The notes: generated by a model not told the origin, from the letters alone. A stretch of DNA of 64,000 nucleotides from Tateyamaria sp. Alg231-49 (GCF_900143535.1 NZ_FRFA01000006.1:186001-250000); one strand, 5' to 3'; positions 23,309 through 34,140 are shown, numbered from the stretch's first letter. Made by a program: numbers and translations.

Positions 23309-24271
23309 ATGACCGGGGGGCCACATATACCAGTTCTGATCGATGCGATCTTGGCACATTGCGCGCCGATCGAAGGGACATGGTTGGATGGTACGTTCGG
23401 AGCGGGCGGCTATACCAGGGCACTTTTGGACGGCGGCGCCGATACAGTCATCGCGGTTGATCGTGACCCGTTGGCCTTCGAAATGGCCGCTGATTGGGCC
23501 GCCGGTTATGGATCGCGACTTCGGATGCAGCCCGGTGTGTTTTCAAAACTAGATGAGTATGGGGCAGGCCTTGATGGTGTTGTGCTGGATCTGGGCGTCA
23601 GTTCCATGCAGCTTGATCAGGCCGCACGTGGTTTTTCCTTTCAAAAGGACGGACCGCTCGACATGCGGATGAGCCAGGATGGGCCCACAGCCGCCGATAT
23701 CGTCAACCAAGCGGACGAGGGCGTGCTGGCCGACATCCTGTTTCACTACGGCGAAGAGCGCGCCAGTCGCCGCATCGCGCGCGCAATAATCATGGCCCGC
23801 CCTATCACTACAACGTTGGAGCTCGCGGGTATCGTCGAAAAGTGCCTGCCACGCCCCAAGCCTGGACAGTCGCACCCCGCCACACGCAGCTTTCAGGCGC
23901 TGCGCATTGCCGTAAACAATGAATATGACGAACTTTATCAGGGCCTTATGGCGGCCGAACGCGCCTTGAAACCCGGCGGTAAACTGGCCGTGGTTACCTT
24001 CCATTCCGTCGAGGACCGTATGGTCAAACGGTTTCTCACAGCGCGCGGCGGGCGCAGTGCCAATGCCAACCGCTATGCGCCTGAAACGGTGCAAGAGGCG
24101 GCCCAGTTCACCGTTAAAAGCCGCAAAGCCATTGGCCCGGATGCAACTGAACTGGCTGCAAACCCACGCAGCCGTTCGGCCAAATTGCGCGTGGGTATCC
24201 GCACTGACGCACCCGCCGGGATCATCGACGCCAAATCCATCAGTATGCCGCAGATCAAAGGGGGGATATGA
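23309..24271 (+). CDS. rsmH: 16S rRNA (cytosine-1402-N4)-methyltransferase RsmH
   Basis: SAM-dependent methyltransferase (also MraW) that modifies C1402 in the decoding centre of 16S rRNA. 320 residues; SAM motif [14 protein letters not shown] near residue 27, [12 protein letters not shown] near residue 95, and the family segments [15 protein letters not shown] and [12 protein letters not shown]. Overlaps ftsL by 4 bp. Confidence 0.97.
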   Translation: MTGGPHIPVLIDAILAHCAPIEGTWLDGTFGAGGYTRALLDGGADTVIAVDRDPLAFEMAADWAAGYGSRLRMQPGVFSKLDEYGAGLDGVVLDLGVSSMQLDQAARGFSFQKDGPLDMRMSQDGPTAADIVNQADEGVLADILFHYGEERASRRIARAIIMARPITTTLELAGIVEKCLPRPKPGQSHPATRSFQALRIAVNNEYDELYQGLMAAERALKPGGKLAVVTFHSVEDRMVKRFLTARGGRSANANRYAPETVQEAAQFTVKSRKAIGPDATELAANPRSRSAKLRVGIRTDAPAGIIDAKSISMPQIKGGI

Positions 24272-24627
24272 TGCGCAGTGTCCTTTACGTTCTCACAACG
24301 CTGGCAGTCATCGGGCTGGCCTTTTGGGCCTACCGCGAAAACTACGCCACGCAGGATTCGCTGGCCCAGACAGATCAGCTACACCGCGACATTCGTGCAG
24401 CCCATGCCCGTTTGGCCGTGCTCAAGGCAGAATGGGCCTATCTCAATCGCCCCGATCGTTTGCGCGATCTGGCGGACATCAACTTTGATCGCCTTGGTTT
24501 GTTGCCTTTCCGCCCTGACCAGTTCGGACGCGTAGACGAGGTGGCCTATCCCGCCCCACCACTTCTGGACATAACAAACAGCATTGAAGTGTCTGGCACT
24601 CTGCCAGTCGTGGAGGTTTCAGAATGA
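24268..24627 (+). CDS. ftsL: Cell division protein FtsL
   Basis: Bitopic inner-membrane divisome protein of 119 residues: short cytoplasmic N-terminus, one membrane span (about 4-21), then a periplasmic coiled-coil (about 35-65, with [17 protein letters not shown] typical of FtsL). It forms a complex with FtsQ and FtsB and helps activate FtsWI. Starts inside the rsmH stop (ATGA) and ends inside the ftsI start. The sequence is weakly conserved; position between rsmH and ftsI makes the call firm. Confidence 0.94.
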   Translation: MMRSVLYVLTTLAVIGLAFWAYRENYATQDSLAQTDQLHRDIRAAHARLAVLKAEWAYLNRPDRLRDLADINFDRLGLLPFRPDQFGRVDEVAYPAPPLLDITNSIEVSGTLPVVEVSE

Positions 24628-26411
24628 CCCGCACCCCTCTGCGCCCGCTTGCCCGTATCCTGCCGGCCCGTGCCGCCGGGCATAGCCCTGATGAGATTGA
24701 GCGTGAAAACCGAGCCGCGCGCCACGAAGAAATGCGCGACACCTCGCGCCAGCGTGCCGAAGGGCGATTATTGGTGCTTGGTGTGTTCTTTTTCTGCGCG
24801 TTTATGGTTGTGGGATTCCGCATGGGAATGCTGGCGACATCCGAACCTGTTGAGCCGCGCGCGAGTGCCCAAGGGGCTGCCATTTCTGCCGCTCGTGCCG
24901 ACATTGTCGACCGTAAGGGCAGATTGCTTGCGACCAATTTCGAAACCCATGCGCTCTATGCCCAACCGCCGCATATGATTGACCCGATGCGGGCCGCCAA
25001 AGAACTGGCTGCAATCTTTCCTGATCTGGAAGAAAAGAAGCTGGTCAAGGATTTCACTGGCAAGCGTAAGTTCTTGTGGATACGCAAGAAAATCAGCCCA
25101 GAGCAGATGCAGGCCGTGCACGAAATCGGCGACCCGGGTCTGTTGTTTGGCCCCCGCGAGATGCGACTTTATCCCAATGGTTCGCTTGCTGCTCATGTGA
25201 TGGGTGGAGCATCCTTTGGCAAGGAAGGCGTGCACGCCGCCGAAGTGATAGGCGTAGCAGGTGTCGAAAAGCACTTTGATGATTACCTGCGCGACCCCGC
25301 AAACGGGCAGCGCCCTCTCAAATTGTCCCTCGATTTGACCGTGCAGGCCGCAGCTGAACGTGTCCTCTATGGTGGCATGAAAATCATGAACGCCAAGGGC
25401 GCGACTTCCATTCTGATGGACGTGCACACGGGCGAGGTGGTGTCGGTCGTCTCCCTGCCAGATTTTGACCCCAACAACCGGCCCCGCCCGGCGACCTCGG
25501 GGGATCAGTCAGACAGCCCGCTGTTTAACCGCTCGGTGCAAGGGGTGTACGAGTTGGGTTCGACCTTCAAGATTTTCACGGCAGCGCAAGCTGTCGATCT
25601 GGGCCTTGTGTCTCCCGATACGGTAATCGACACCAAAGGACCAATGCGCGTTGGCGGCTTTCCCATCGGTGAGTTCCGCAACAAGAACTATGGCAAGCTG
25701 ACAGTGTCCGACATCATCGTCAAATCCTCGAACCGGGGTACGGGCCGCATGGCATTGGACATCGGGGTCAAACGCCAGCAGGAGTTCCTGAAATCGCTTG
25801 GCTTTTTTGAGGCAACCCCGTTCGAGATTGTTGAAGCGCGCACAGGCAAACCGCTATTGCCCAAACGCTGGACTGATCTGAGCGCTGTTACCGTGAGCTA
25901 TGGGCATGGTTTGTCCACGTCCCCCATGCATCTGGCCGCTGGGTATGCGGCCATCGCAAACGGGGGGTACACGGTTGCTCCGACGATCCTGAAACAGAAC
26001 GGCCCCCGTCTGGGCAAGCGCGTGATGAGTGAGTCCTCTGCCAAGGCGGCCCGCGACATGTTGCGGGCGGTGGTGACCACCGGCACAGCGAGCATGGGCG
26101 AAGTGCCCGGTTACGCGGTGGGCGGCAAGACTGGAACCGCAGACAAGCCTAAGCCCAACGGCGGGTATTACGAGGATAAGGTCATCGCGACCTTTGCCAC
26201 GATCTTTCCTGCTCACGATCCCAAATACGTGCTGATCGTGACGCTGGATGAACCGGTGGAGACAAGCGGCGACAAACCACGCCGTACGGCAGGTTGGACA
26301 GCGGTGCCCGTCGCGGCCGAGATGATCGGGCGCATTGCTCCGCTGCTGGGCCTGCGTCCGGGCGTTGAACCCCGCTCTTTGACTGATATAACGCTCACAA
26401 GCAGCAACTGA
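24624..26411 (+). CDS. ftsI: Septal peptidoglycan transpeptidase FtsI (PBP3)
   Basis: Class B penicillin-binding protein crosslinking septal peptidoglycan; works with FtsW. 595 residues: cytoplasmic basic tail, membrane span about 50-70, pedestal domain, then transpeptidase domain with STFK catalytic serine (near residue 314), SSN motif and KTGT motif in order. The N-terminal cytoplasmic tail of about 48 residues is longer than in E. coli. Overlaps ftsL; 16 bp separate it from murE. Confidence 0.97.
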   Translation: MTRTPLRPLARILPARAAGHSPDEIERENRAARHEEMRDTSRQRAEGRLLVLGVFFFCAFMVVGFRMGMLATSEPVEPRASAQGAAISAARADIVDRKGRLLATNFETHALYAQPPHMIDPMRAAKELAAIFPDLEEKKLVKDFTGKRKFLWIRKKISPEQMQAVHEIGDPGLLFGPREMRLYPNGSLAAHVMGGASFGKEGVHAAEVIGVAGVEKHFDDYLRDPANGQRPLKLSLDLTVQAAAERVLYGGMKIMNAKGATSILMDVHTGEVVSVVSLPDFDPNNRPRPATSGDQSDSPLFNRSVQGVYELGSTFKIFTAAQAVDLGLVSPDTVIDTKGPMRVGGFPIGEFRNKNYGKLTVSDIIVKSSNRGTGRMALDIGVKRQQEFLKSLGFFEATPFEIVEARTGKPLLPKRWTDLSAVTVSYGHGLSTSPMHLAAGYAAIANGGYTVAPTILKQNGPRLGKRVMSESSAKAARDMLRAVVTTGTASMGEVPGYAVGGKTGTADKPKPNGGYYEDKVIATFATIFPAHDPKYVLIVTLDEPVETSGDKPRRTAGWTAVPVAAEMIGRIAPLLGLRPGVEPRSLTDITLTSSN

Positions 26412-26427
26412 GCCAAAAGGCCAAACA

Positions 26428-27903
26428 ATGGGCGCGCAGGCACGACCACTTTCATCCTTGGGCCTGACCGCGCTTGGCGGTGCCAATCCGAACGTTTCCG
26501 GATTGGCCGTGGACAGCCGCGAGGTAAAGGCCGGCACCCTGTTTGCCGCCATGCCGGGCAGCCGCGTACACGGGGCGGAATTCATTCAATATGCCGTGCG
26601 GATGGGTGCAGTCGCTGTGTTGACCGATCGCGCCGGGGCCGAGATTGCCTCTGATCATCTCGACGGGATCGCGGTGGTGTTGGCCGACGACCCACGCGCC
26701 ACCCTGTCACGCACCGCCGCCCTTTGGTTCGGCGGGCAGCCTGACACGATGGTTGCTGTCACAGGGACCAATGGAAAAACCTCCGTTGCCACGTTCGTGC
26801 GCCAGATCTGGATCGAATTGGAACTTGCCGCCGTCAATCTCGGGACAACTGGGGTGGAGGGCGCATGGACCGCCCCCTTGGCGCATACGACGCCGGAACC
26901 CATCACGCTGCACCGCATTCTGGCCGAGGCGCGCGACAATGGCATCACCCACGCGGCCATGGAGGCCTCGTCGCACGGGCTCGATCAACGCCGTCTGGAC
27001 GGTGTGACACTGACCGCAGCAGGCTTTACGAATTTCACCCAGGATCACCTCGACTACCACCACACGTTCGAGGCGTATTTTGACGCCAAGGCTGGCCTGT
27101 TTGCCCGTGTTTTGCCCGAAGACGGCACCGCCGTGATCAACATGGACGACCCGCGCGGTGTGGATATGGCCGCGATTGCGCGTGCTCGGGGCCAAAAGGT
27201 TCTGAGTGTAGGGCGCGATGGGGGTGATCTGCATCTCTCTGCGCAGCGCTTTGAGAGCACCGGGCAGGATGTCCGCTTTGACTATGCAGGCAAAGCCTTC
27301 ACCGCGCGCCTGCCTCTCATCGGTGGCTTTCAAGCGGACAACGTGATGCTGGCATGTGGCCTTGTCATCGCCTGTGGCGCTGAACCTGCCCATGTGTTTG
27401 AAACCCTGCCGCATCTTGGCACCGTTCGGGGGCGTATGCAGCTTGCCGCCACGCGCGAGAACGGAGCGGCCGTTTTTGTGGATTACGCCCACACGCCGGA
27501 TGCTGTTGCCACTGCGCTGTCCGCAATGCGCCCACATGTGATGGGGCGGCTAATCGCAGTGATTGGGGCAGGCGGGGACAGGGATGCAGGCAAACGCCCG
27601 TTGATGGGGCAGGCGGCAGCACAAAACGCCGACGTCGTGTTTGTAACAGATGACAACCCGCGCTCAGAAGACCCCGCAACCATCCGCGCTGCGGTGATGG
27701 AGGGGTGCCCTGAGGCCCACGAGGTCGGCGACCGGGCCGAGGCAATCCTGCGCGCGGTTGACGCTCTTGGCCCCGGTGATGCTTTGCTGATCGCGGGCAA
27801 GGGACACGAGACAGGACAAATTGTGGGCGATGACATCCTGCCCTTTGATGATGCCGAACAGGCCAGCGTGGCCGTGGCTGCCTTGGAAGGAAGACTGACG
27901 TGA
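26428..27903 (+). CDS. murE: UDP-MurNAc-tripeptide ligase MurE
   Basis: Adds meso-diaminopimelate to UDP-MurNAc-L-Ala-D-Glu in the cytoplasm. 491 residues: Mur N-terminal domain (LAVDSREVKAGTLFAAM), ATP-binding GTNGKTSVATF near residue 113, ligase central domain and C-terminal domain with the DNPR motif (near residue 410) that marks diaminopimelate specificity. Start ATG 26428; ends inside the murF GTG start. Confidence 0.97.
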   Translation: MGAQARPLSSLGLTALGGANPNVSGLAVDSREVKAGTLFAAMPGSRVHGAEFIQYAVRMGAVAVLTDRAGAEIASDHLDGIAVVLADDPRATLSRTAALWFGGQPDTMVAVTGTNGKTSVATFVRQIWIELELAAVNLGTTGVEGAWTAPLAHTTPEPITLHRILAEARDNGITHAAMEASSHGLDQRRLDGVTLTAAGFTNFTQDHLDYHHTFEAYFDAKAGLFARVLPEDGTAVINMDDPRGVDMAAIARARGQKVLSVGRDGGDLHLSAQRFESTGQDVRFDYAGKAFTARLPLIGGFQADNVMLACGLVIACGAEPAHVFETLPHLGTVRGRMQLAATRENGAAVFVDYAHTPDAVATALSAMRPHVMGRLIAVIGAGGDRDAGKRPLMGQAAAQNADVVFVTDDNPRSEDPATIRAAVMEGCPEAHEVGDRAEAILRAVDALGPGDALLIAGKGHETGQIVGDDILPFDDAEQASVAVAALEGRLT

Positions 27904-29348
27904 CGCTATGGACTGCCAGCGACGCCGCCGCTGCAACGGGTGGGCAAGCCACAACAGACTGGACGGCCACAGGCGTGTCCATCGATACCCGCACGTTGGA
28001 ACCGGGTGATCTGTTCGTCGCTCTGCAAGCGGCACGGGACGGGCATGACTTTGTGGCGCAGGCGCTGGAAAAAGGCGCCGCCGCCGCTCTTGTCACACAG
28101 GTGCCGGAGGGTGTGGCCCCTGACGCGCCCTTGCTGATTGTCGCGGATGTTTTGCAAGGTCTGGAGGCGCTTGGCGCTGCCGCCCGCGCGCGCACCGATG
28201 CCCGTGTGGTCGCAATCACCGGATCGGTTGGCAAAACCTCGACCAAGGAAATGTTGCGCGCGATGCTTGGCGATCAGGGGCGAACGCATGCCTCGGTGGC
28301 CAGCTATAACAACCACTGGGGTGTGCCGCTGACACTGGCGCGGATGCCGGCAGATACGGAATACGCGGTGATCGAAATCGGGATGAACCATCCCGGAGAG
28401 ATTGCGCCCTTGGCAAAGTTGGCCCGGCCCCACGTGGCAATGATCACAACCGTCGCCGCCGCCCATCTAGAAGCCTTTGAGAACATCGAAGGCATCGCGC
28501 TGGAAAAGGCATCCATCATTGAAGGGCTTGAATACGGGGGCACCGCAATCCTGAACAACGACTGTTCGACCGCTGCAATCCTGCAATCCAAGGCTCATGA
28601 CATGAAGCGGCGCGACATTGGCTTTGGCGAACACGGTTTTGATTTCGTTCTGAAATCTGTCGATCTGGGGCGCGAAGTTACGGTGGTGCAGGCGACCGCC
28701 CACGAGGCACCGCTATTGTTCAAGATCGGGGCCGTGGGAAAACACTTTGCCATGAACGGTCTCGGAGCGCTGGCGGCAGCAGAGGCGCTTGGCGCGGATC
28801 TTGCGCTCGCGGCCCAATCACTGGGCCGTTGGTCGCCCTATCAGGGTCGGGGCGCACGCGAAGTCATCGCGCTCGATGCCGTGGATACCCAAATGACGCT
28901 TGAGTTGATTGACGACAGCTACAACGCCAATCCAACGTCGATGGAGGCCGCCCTTGGTGTTTTAGCCGCGGCAGAAGTTACCAACGACATTGGCCGGGTA
29001 AGCAAGGGACGGCGGATCGCCTTTGTCGGTGACATGAAGGAATTGGGGCCAACCGGGCCCGAACTGCACGCGGCTCTTGCGGACCTCGATGCGATGGAGG
29101 CGATCGACACTGTCCACTGCGTTGGTCCTTTGATGCAACACCTGCACGACGCACTTCCGGCTTCGAAACAAGGCCTTTGGACAGAAACGTCTCAGGACTT
29201 GGCCGCCCAGGTCGCACGCCGTCTCGACAGCGGCGACGTGGTGCTGGTCAAGGGGTCTCTCAGCATGAAATTGGCCGTGATCGTTGACGCGATCCGCAAA
29301 ATGGGCCATCCGGGGACTGAGGGCGCAGACCCACAAGATAATGTGTAA
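27900..29348 (+). CDS. murF: UDP-MurNAc-pentapeptide synthetase MurF
   Basis: Attaches D-Ala-D-Ala to the MurNAc-tripeptide. 482 residues, GTG start overlapping the murE stop by 4 bp. ATP-binding loop GSVGKTSTKEM near residue 105, MNHPGEI segment, and DDSYNANPTSM near residue 340, all typical of MurF. Confidence 0.97.
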   Translation: MTLWTASDAAAATGGQATTDWTATGVSIDTRTLEPGDLFVALQAARDGHDFVAQALEKGAAAALVTQVPEGVAPDAPLLIVADVLQGLEALGAAARARTDARVVAITGSVGKTSTKEMLRAMLGDQGRTHASVASYNNHWGVPLTLARMPADTEYAVIEIGMNHPGEIAPLAKLARPHVAMITTVAAAHLEAFENIEGIALEKASIIEGLEYGGTAILNNDCSTAAILQSKAHDMKRRDIGFGEHGFDFVLKSVDLGREVTVVQATAHEAPLLFKIGAVGKHFAMNGLGALAAAEALGADLALAAQSLGRWSPYQGRGAREVIALDAVDTQMTLELIDDSYNANPTSMEAALGVLAAAEVTNDIGRVSKGRRIAFVGDMKELGPTGPELHAALADLDAMEAIDTVHCVGPLMQHLHDALPASKQGLWTETSQDLAAQVARRLDSGDVVLVKGSLSMKLAVIVDAIRKMGHPGTEGADPQDNV

Positions 29349-29360
29349 GGCGAGGCGAGA

Positions 29361-30443
29361 ATGCTCTATTGGTTGACAGCACTGTCGGATGGGGGCGATT
29401 TTTTCAACCTGTTCCGCTACATCACCTTCCGGGCCGGCGGCGCGTTCATGACTGCGCTGGTCTTTGGGTTCATGTTCGGTAAGCCTCTGATTGCGGTGTT
29501 GCGCAAGACCCAAGGCAAGGGTCAGCCGATCCGTGATGACGGCCCCGAGGGGCACTTCGTCAAGGCTGGCACGCCGACCATGGGGGGGCTGTTGATCGTG
29601 GGTGCGCTGGTAACGTCCACGCTGCTTTGGGCGCGGTTGGACAATCCGTTTGTGTGGATTGTTTTGGGCGTGACGCTCGCTTTCGGGTTGATCGGATTTG
29701 CGGACGACTATGCAAAAGTATCGAAACAAAACACGGCTGGGGTGCCGGGCCGCGTCCGGCTGTTGCTTGGGTTTTTGATTGCGGCCATTGCGGCCTATTT
29801 TGCGGCCGTCGCGCATCCAGAGGGGCTGCAGAACCAATTGGCCGTGCCGGTGTTCAAGGATGTGCTGATCAACCTCGGGCTTTTGTTCATCCCCTTTTCG
29901 GTCATTGTGATTGTGGGCTCTGCGAATGCGGTGAACCTCACGGACGGGCTCGACGGATTGGCGATTATGCCGGTGATGATCGCGGCGGCAACTCTCGGCG
30001 TCATCGCCTACTTTGTGGGGCGGGTCGACTTCACCGAAGATCTGGGTCTGCACTATGTCCCCGGAACGGGCGAATTGCTGATCTTTACGATGGGGATCAT
30101 CGGCGGGGGCTTGGGCTTTTTGTGGTACAACGCTCCTCCGGCGGCGGTCTTTATGGGGGATACTGGCTCGTTGGCTTTGGGCGGCGCGTTGGGGGCCATC
30201 GCGGTGGCTTCGAAACATGAAATCGTCTTTGCCATCGTCGGCGGAATTTTCGTGGTCGAGGCGTTGTCGGTGATGATCCAGGTCCTTTATTTCAAGAAGA
30301 CGGGCAAGCGGGTCTTTTTGATGGCCCCGATCCACCATCACTACGAAAAAAAGGGGTGGGCGGAGCCTCAGATTGTGATCCGATTCTGGATCATCGCGCT
30401 GATTTTGGCGATGATCGGGCTGGCCACTCTTAAAGTCCGGTAA
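29361..30443 (+). CDS. mraY: Phospho-N-acetylmuramoyl-pentapeptide transferase MraY
   Basis: Polytopic membrane enzyme that makes lipid I from UDP-MurNAc-pentapeptide and undecaprenyl phosphate. 360 residues, about ten spans. Conserved aspartates in FADDYAK, the loop [13 protein letters not shown], and the motif [11 protein letters not shown] near the C-terminus are intact. 12 bp after murF. Confidence 0.97.
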   Translation: MLYWLTALSDGGDFFNLFRYITFRAGGAFMTALVFGFMFGKPLIAVLRKTQGKGQPIRDDGPEGHFVKAGTPTMGGLLIVGALVTSTLLWARLDNPFVWIVLGVTLAFGLIGFADDYAKVSKQNTAGVPGRVRLLLGFLIAAIAAYFAAVAHPEGLQNQLAVPVFKDVLINLGLLFIPFSVIVIVGSANAVNLTDGLDGLAIMPVMIAAATLGVIAYFVGRVDFTEDLGLHYVPGTGELLIFTMGIIGGGLGFLWYNAPPAAVFMGDTGSLALGGALGAIAVASKHEIVFAIVGGIFVVEALSVMIQVLYFKKTGKRVFLMAPIHHHYEKKGWAEPQIVIRFWIIALILAMIGLATLKVR

Positions 30444-30448
30444 TTTTG

Positions 30449-30467
30449 GTGTCCCATGCTGGGACAC
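30449..30467. promoter_or_regulatory. Perfect hairpin after mraY
   Basis: Eight-base-pair perfect arms (30449-30456/30460-30467) with a 3-nt loop, starting five bases after the mraY stop. A T-run occurs only 13 nt later, so it is not a standard terminator; partial termination or message protection at this point of the dcw cluster is possible. Confidence 0.4.
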
Positions 30468-30584
30468 TCTCTGCACGACTATTTTTCAAGCACTTACAGA
30501 GGCGATTTAACGCTTTGGTAAGGTTTTTGGGTTCCCGCAGGGCGGGAGGCGGGTAAGCTCGCCTTGGGGAACTGGGGTGTTTGT

Positions 30585-31004
30585 GTGTTTGAAACCTTAA
30601 TTGCTTTTTTAACTGAGAATGCCGTTGTCCTCGGCGCAGTCGGCAGTATCGTTTTTTTGATCGGCTGGGCCTTTAGCATCATAAAGGCCCCGTTCAAACG
30701 CGACAAGCCTGTGGCCCTTGCGCCTGACACCATCCAGCAGATTGCGCAGCAACAATCGAAAAACGGCGCGGCGCTGACCACCGCAGAATTTATCCGTGTC
30801 CGTCGAGAACTGAAAGCGGACATCGAGGCGGAACTGGCCCGCGCACCGGACGCCGAAAAGGATCAGTTGCGGGCGCGCAGCATCCGCAAACGCAACAGGT
30901 CTTTGCCAATCTTGAGCGATTTCGCGCTGCGCGTGGTGGGGATGCGGCGGTATGACATCGGCCTTTCGGTCGCGCGAAGTGACGGCGTTTGGTCGGATCG
31001 TTGA
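30585..31004 (+). CDS. Small membrane protein of unknown function between mraY and murD
   Basis: About 139 residues from GTG 30585 (a longer frame reaches TTG 30564). One clear membrane span near residues 14-35 (AVVLGAVGSIVFLIGWAFSI), then a basic cytoplasmic-like segment and a helical, charged region with coiled-coil character. Not recognised. The last 45 residues are unusually Arg-rich; a different frame over 30860-30955 gives a more natural ending (FANLERFRAARGGDAAV, stop at 30953), so a frameshift near 30870 is possible. About 132 bp before murD hold nothing recognisable. Confidence 0.6.
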   Translation: MFETLIAFLTENAVVLGAVGSIVFLIGWAFSIIKAPFKRDKPVALAPDTIQQIAQQQSKNGAALTTAEFIRVRRELKADIEAELARAPDAEKDQLRARSIRKRNRSLPILSDFALRVVGMRRYDIGLSVARSDGVWSDR

Positions 31005-31136
31005 AGACTTGCGCCTCTTGCAGGGGGCGGGGTTTCGTGGGACCTGTATCGCCCAAAGCGGGAGGTGCGCCATGCGGTTGGTTTTGAGACATGAAAATGC
31101 GGTGATGCGCCTGAGGTCAGCGCGAGGACTGCGCCG

Positions 31137-32540
31137 ATGATCCCGGTGCGTGGCCTTGCGGGCAAGACTGTGGCTGTGCTTGGGCTTGGCCGCACGGGGT
31201 TGTCGGCGGCGCGTGCGCTTGAGGCGGGTGAGGCTGTGCCGCTGTGCTGGGATGACAATCCGGACGCGCGCGCAACGGCAGAGGCCGAGGGGTTTGTCTG
31301 TAAGGATCTCAAGAAACAGGGCGCGTTTGAGAATGTCGCGCGGTTGATCGTGTCGCCGGGCATTCCGCATCTTTATCCCGTTCCCAATCCGGTGGTGGTT
31401 GCCGCACTGGAGGCGGGCGTGCCTGTCGACAATGACATCGGTCTGTTCTTTCAATCCTTTGCAACGCCCGACTGGAACAATTTCGACACTGCGCCGCGGG
31501 TGATTGCCGTGACGGGGAGCAACGGGAAATCGACGACATCGGCCCTGATCCATCACATCATGGAGACCGCCAACCGGCCCTGTCAGTTGGCGGGGAACAT
31601 TGGCCGTGGGGTGCTTGATATCGATCCGCCACATGATGGCGAGGTGATTGTGTTGGAGCTGTCCAGCTATCAGACTGATCTGGCCCGCAGTCTGACGCCC
31701 GATGTTGCCGTGTTCACCAACCTGAGCCCGGATCATCTGGATCGCCACGCCGGCATGGGCGGGTATTTTGCGGCCAAGCGACGCCTGTTTGCCGAAGGCG
31801 GCCCGGACCGCGCCGTTATCGGAGTGGACGAGCCGGAGGGGCGGTATCTGGCGGGCCAGTTGAGCGAAGGACCCGCGGACGACCGTGTGATCCGGGTGTC
31901 GGCCGGGACAAAGCTGGGGGGTCCGGGCTGGAACGTGTTTGTCAAAAAGGGGTTCTTGTCCGAAGTGCGCAAGGGCCGGCAGGTGGCGTCCATTGATTTA
32001 CGCGAGATTGCCGGTTTGCCCGGTGCCCACAATCATCAGAATGCCTGTGCGGCCTATGCTGCTGTGCGCTCTCTTGGGATTGCGCCAAAGGTGATCGAGG
32101 CGGGCTTTCGCAGCTTTGCCGGGTTGCCCCATCGCAGCCAGACCATTGCCGAGGCTGGTGGTGTGCGGTTCGTGAACGACAGCAAGGCGACCAATGTAGA
32201 CAGTGCCGCCAAAGCCTTGGCTGCCTTTCAGAATATCCGCTGGATCTGCGGTGGTTTGGAAAAAGATGGCGGGTTGGCGGCGCTGGCGGGTGCCACACAA
32301 TCTGTCCGCAAGGCTTATGTGATTGGTCGAGAGGCCGCACATTTTGCGATGCAGCTGGACGTGGATGCGCAGGTTTGTGGGACAATGGAGGCCGCTGTTG
32401 CGGCCGCCATGGAAGACGCGGCGCCGGGCGACGTTGTGTTGCTGGCCCCTGCGGCGGCGAGCTTTGATCAGTATGACAGCTTTGAGCGTCGCGGTGAGGA
32501 CTTTGCCGACGAAGTATTGAGGCGTCTTTCAACGGGCTGA
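31137..32540 (+). CDS. murD: UDP-MurNAc-L-alanine:D-glutamate ligase MurD
   Basis: Second peptide ligase of peptidoglycan precursor synthesis. 467 residues: Rossmann-like N-terminal domain ([14 protein letters not shown]), ATP-binding GSNGKSTT near residue 127, segment LSPDHLDRH, and NDSKATN near residue 345. Last gene of the first dcw block before an insertion of unrelated genes. Confidence 0.97.
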   Translation: MIPVRGLAGKTVAVLGLGRTGLSAARALEAGEAVPLCWDDNPDARATAEAEGFVCKDLKKQGAFENVARLIVSPGIPHLYPVPNPVVVAALEAGVPVDNDIGLFFQSFATPDWNNFDTAPRVIAVTGSNGKSTTSALIHHIMETANRPCQLAGNIGRGVLDIDPPHDGEVIVLELSSYQTDLARSLTPDVAVFTNLSPDHLDRHAGMGGYFAAKRRLFAEGGPDRAVIGVDEPEGRYLAGQLSEGPADDRVIRVSAGTKLGGPGWNVFVKKGFLSEVRKGRQVASIDLREIAGLPGAHNHQNACAAYAAVRSLGIAPKVIEAGFRSFAGLPHRSQTIAEAGGVRFVNDSKATNVDSAAKALAAFQNIRWICGGLEKDGGLAALAGATQSVRKAYVIGREAAHFAMQLDVDAQVCGTMEAAVAAAMEDAAPGDVVLLAPAAASFDQYDSFERRGEDFADEVLRRLSTG

Positions 32541-32763
32541 AAGGCGGGGCTGACGTCAGACTGCCTTTGAACGGTCAGGGCGCGGTTCCCCATCGCCGCC
32601 TTGGGCCCATTCTGCGACCAAAAGGAGCGCGCTTGCGCGCGCACGACATGTTTTATGCGCTCTGACTTCTGCCTCACCAAGACAGATATCTGTCCCGCAT
32701 CCGGCCCCGCCTGCGCCTTGCCTGACAGAAGGCCGCCCCCCGCCCAAGTAAAATAGCCGTATC

Positions 32764-32777
32764 CCCGCAAGCGGGGC
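32764..32777. terminator. Possible terminator hairpin between murD and the BaiN-like gene
   Basis: The 314-bp interval 32541-32854 between convergent genes contains a 6-bp G+C-only hairpin (arms 32764-32769/32772-32777) followed on the plus strand by a T-run at 32791-32795, and a second short GC palindrome near 32628-32641. Weakly terminator-like; nothing else was recognised in the interval. Confidence 0.35.
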
Positions 32778-32854
32778 CCCTCGGCGATTTTTCTTGGCCG
32801 GGCGCCCTCCATCTGTCCGTTCAGGTTCAGGCGGCGCCGGCTCCGAGACAGAGA

Positions 32855-34030
32855 TCAGCCCTGGAGCGCGCGGGCGCTGGCCATGGCCGAGGACCACGCC
32901 CATTGGAAATTGTATCCCCCCAGCCAGCCGGTGACATCCACCGCTTCTCCGATGAAATAGAGCCCCGGTGTGGATTTGGATTCCATGGTTTTGGAGTTGA
33001 GCGTGGCGGTGTCGATGCCGCCCCGCGTCACTTCGGCGGTGCGGTAGCCTTCGGTGCCGCTGGGCGTGAGGCTCCATGCGCTGAGGCTGTTTGTGATCTG
33101 AGCGATGCGGGTGTCGGAGGCATCGCCGAGCCGGCCTTGGAGGTCGTGTTCGCCGCTGAGGTGTTCGACAAGCCGTGCAGGCAAGTGCCGCGCGAGTTCG
33201 GTTGTCAGGGCCTTTTTGCCGTCTGTTGTTCGTTTGTCTTTGAGCACCTGCGCGAGGTCTGTGTTTGGGCAGAGGTTCACGGTGATTGCCTCGCCTGCGT
33301 GCCAATAGTTGGACGCTTGCAGCACCGCCGGGCCAGAAAGACCACGGTGGGTGAAAAGGAGTGCCTCGTCAAAGGCCGGGCCGTTGGCCTGCACCCGGGC
33401 CGGGCAGGCGACGCCGGAGATTGCGGCAAAGCGGCGGTCGGGGAAGGTGAAGGGGACGAGGGCGGCCTCGGTCTCGGTCACGCGGTGCCCGAACTGTCGT
33501 GCGATGTCGTAGGCAAAGCCTGTTGCCCCCATTTTCGGGATCGATTTGCCGCCGCTTGCGATCACGGCCCGTTTGGCGGTGATGTGCTGTGTGTGTCCGT
33601 CTTTGACCAGCGTTGCTTTGAACCCATCCGGGGATTTGGCGAAATGGCTGACTTCGGTTTGCAGGTGCAGATCGACGCCTGCGTCTTGCATGAGCTTGCG
33701 CAGCATCGCCACGATGTCTTTGGCGGACACATCGCAAAACAGCTGCCCCAGCGTCTTTTCATGCCATGCGATACCATGCTGATCGACCAATGCGATGAAG
33801 TCCCATTGGGTGTAGCGCGCCAGTGCTGATTTAACGAAATGTGGGTTTTCGCTGATGAAGGCCTGTGGGTCGCAGTACATGTTTGTGAAGTTGCAGCGCC
33901 CGCCGCCTGAAATGCGGATCTTTTCCCCCGGTGCGCGCGCGTGGTCGACCACCAGCACGCGCCCCCCCGCATGGGCGGCACACATCATGCCTGCCGCACC
34001 GGCTCCGATAACTAATGTGTCGTAATCCAT
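32855..34030 (-). CDS. FAD-dependent oxidoreductase, HI0933/BaiN family
   Basis: Flavoprotein of 391 residues. N-terminal FAD-binding Rossmann motif GAGAAGMMCAAHAG, then the family segment ISGGGRCNFTN, a helical insertion domain, and a C-terminal FAD segment (PGLYFIGEAVDVTGWLGGYNFQWA). The family is widespread, and a related clostridial protein was linked to bile-acid metabolism, but its role in most bacteria is unknown. It is on the minus strand between murD and ftsW, thus interrupting the dcw cluster. Confidence 0.88.
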   Translation of the reverse strand: MDYDTLVIGAGAAGMMCAAHAGGRVLVVDHARAPGEKIRISGGGRCNFTNMYCDPQAFISENPHFVKSALARYTQWDFIALVDQHGIAWHEKTLGQLFCDVSAKDIVAMLRKLMQDAGVDLHLQTEVSHFAKSPDGFKATLVKDGHTQHITAKRAVIASGGKSIPKMGATGFAYDIARQFGHRVTETEAALVPFTFPDRRFAAISGVACPARVQANGPAFDEALLFTHRGLSGPAVLQASNYWHAGEAITVNLCPNTDLAQVLKDKRTTDGKKALTTELARHLPARLVEHLSGEHDLQGRLGDASDTRIAQITNSLSAWSLTPSGTEGYRTAEVTRGGIDTATLNSKTMESKSTPGLYFIGEAVDVTGWLGGYNFQWAWSSAMASARALQG

Positions 34031-34140
34031 GACGCCCCCGTGCAGGAATGCACAGTTTGGGTCAAGGGTCGGACCTTGCCCACGCTGTCTGCAACCATAG
34101 TTCAGACGTAAACCTAGTCAAAAGACCTGGAGCCCCCAAA

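Noticed and set aside
28962-30476. 504-residue open frame antisense to murF and mraY
   Set aside because: Spans two certain genes and their junction on the other strand; composition very rich in His, Arg, Gln and Asp, no recognisable domain.
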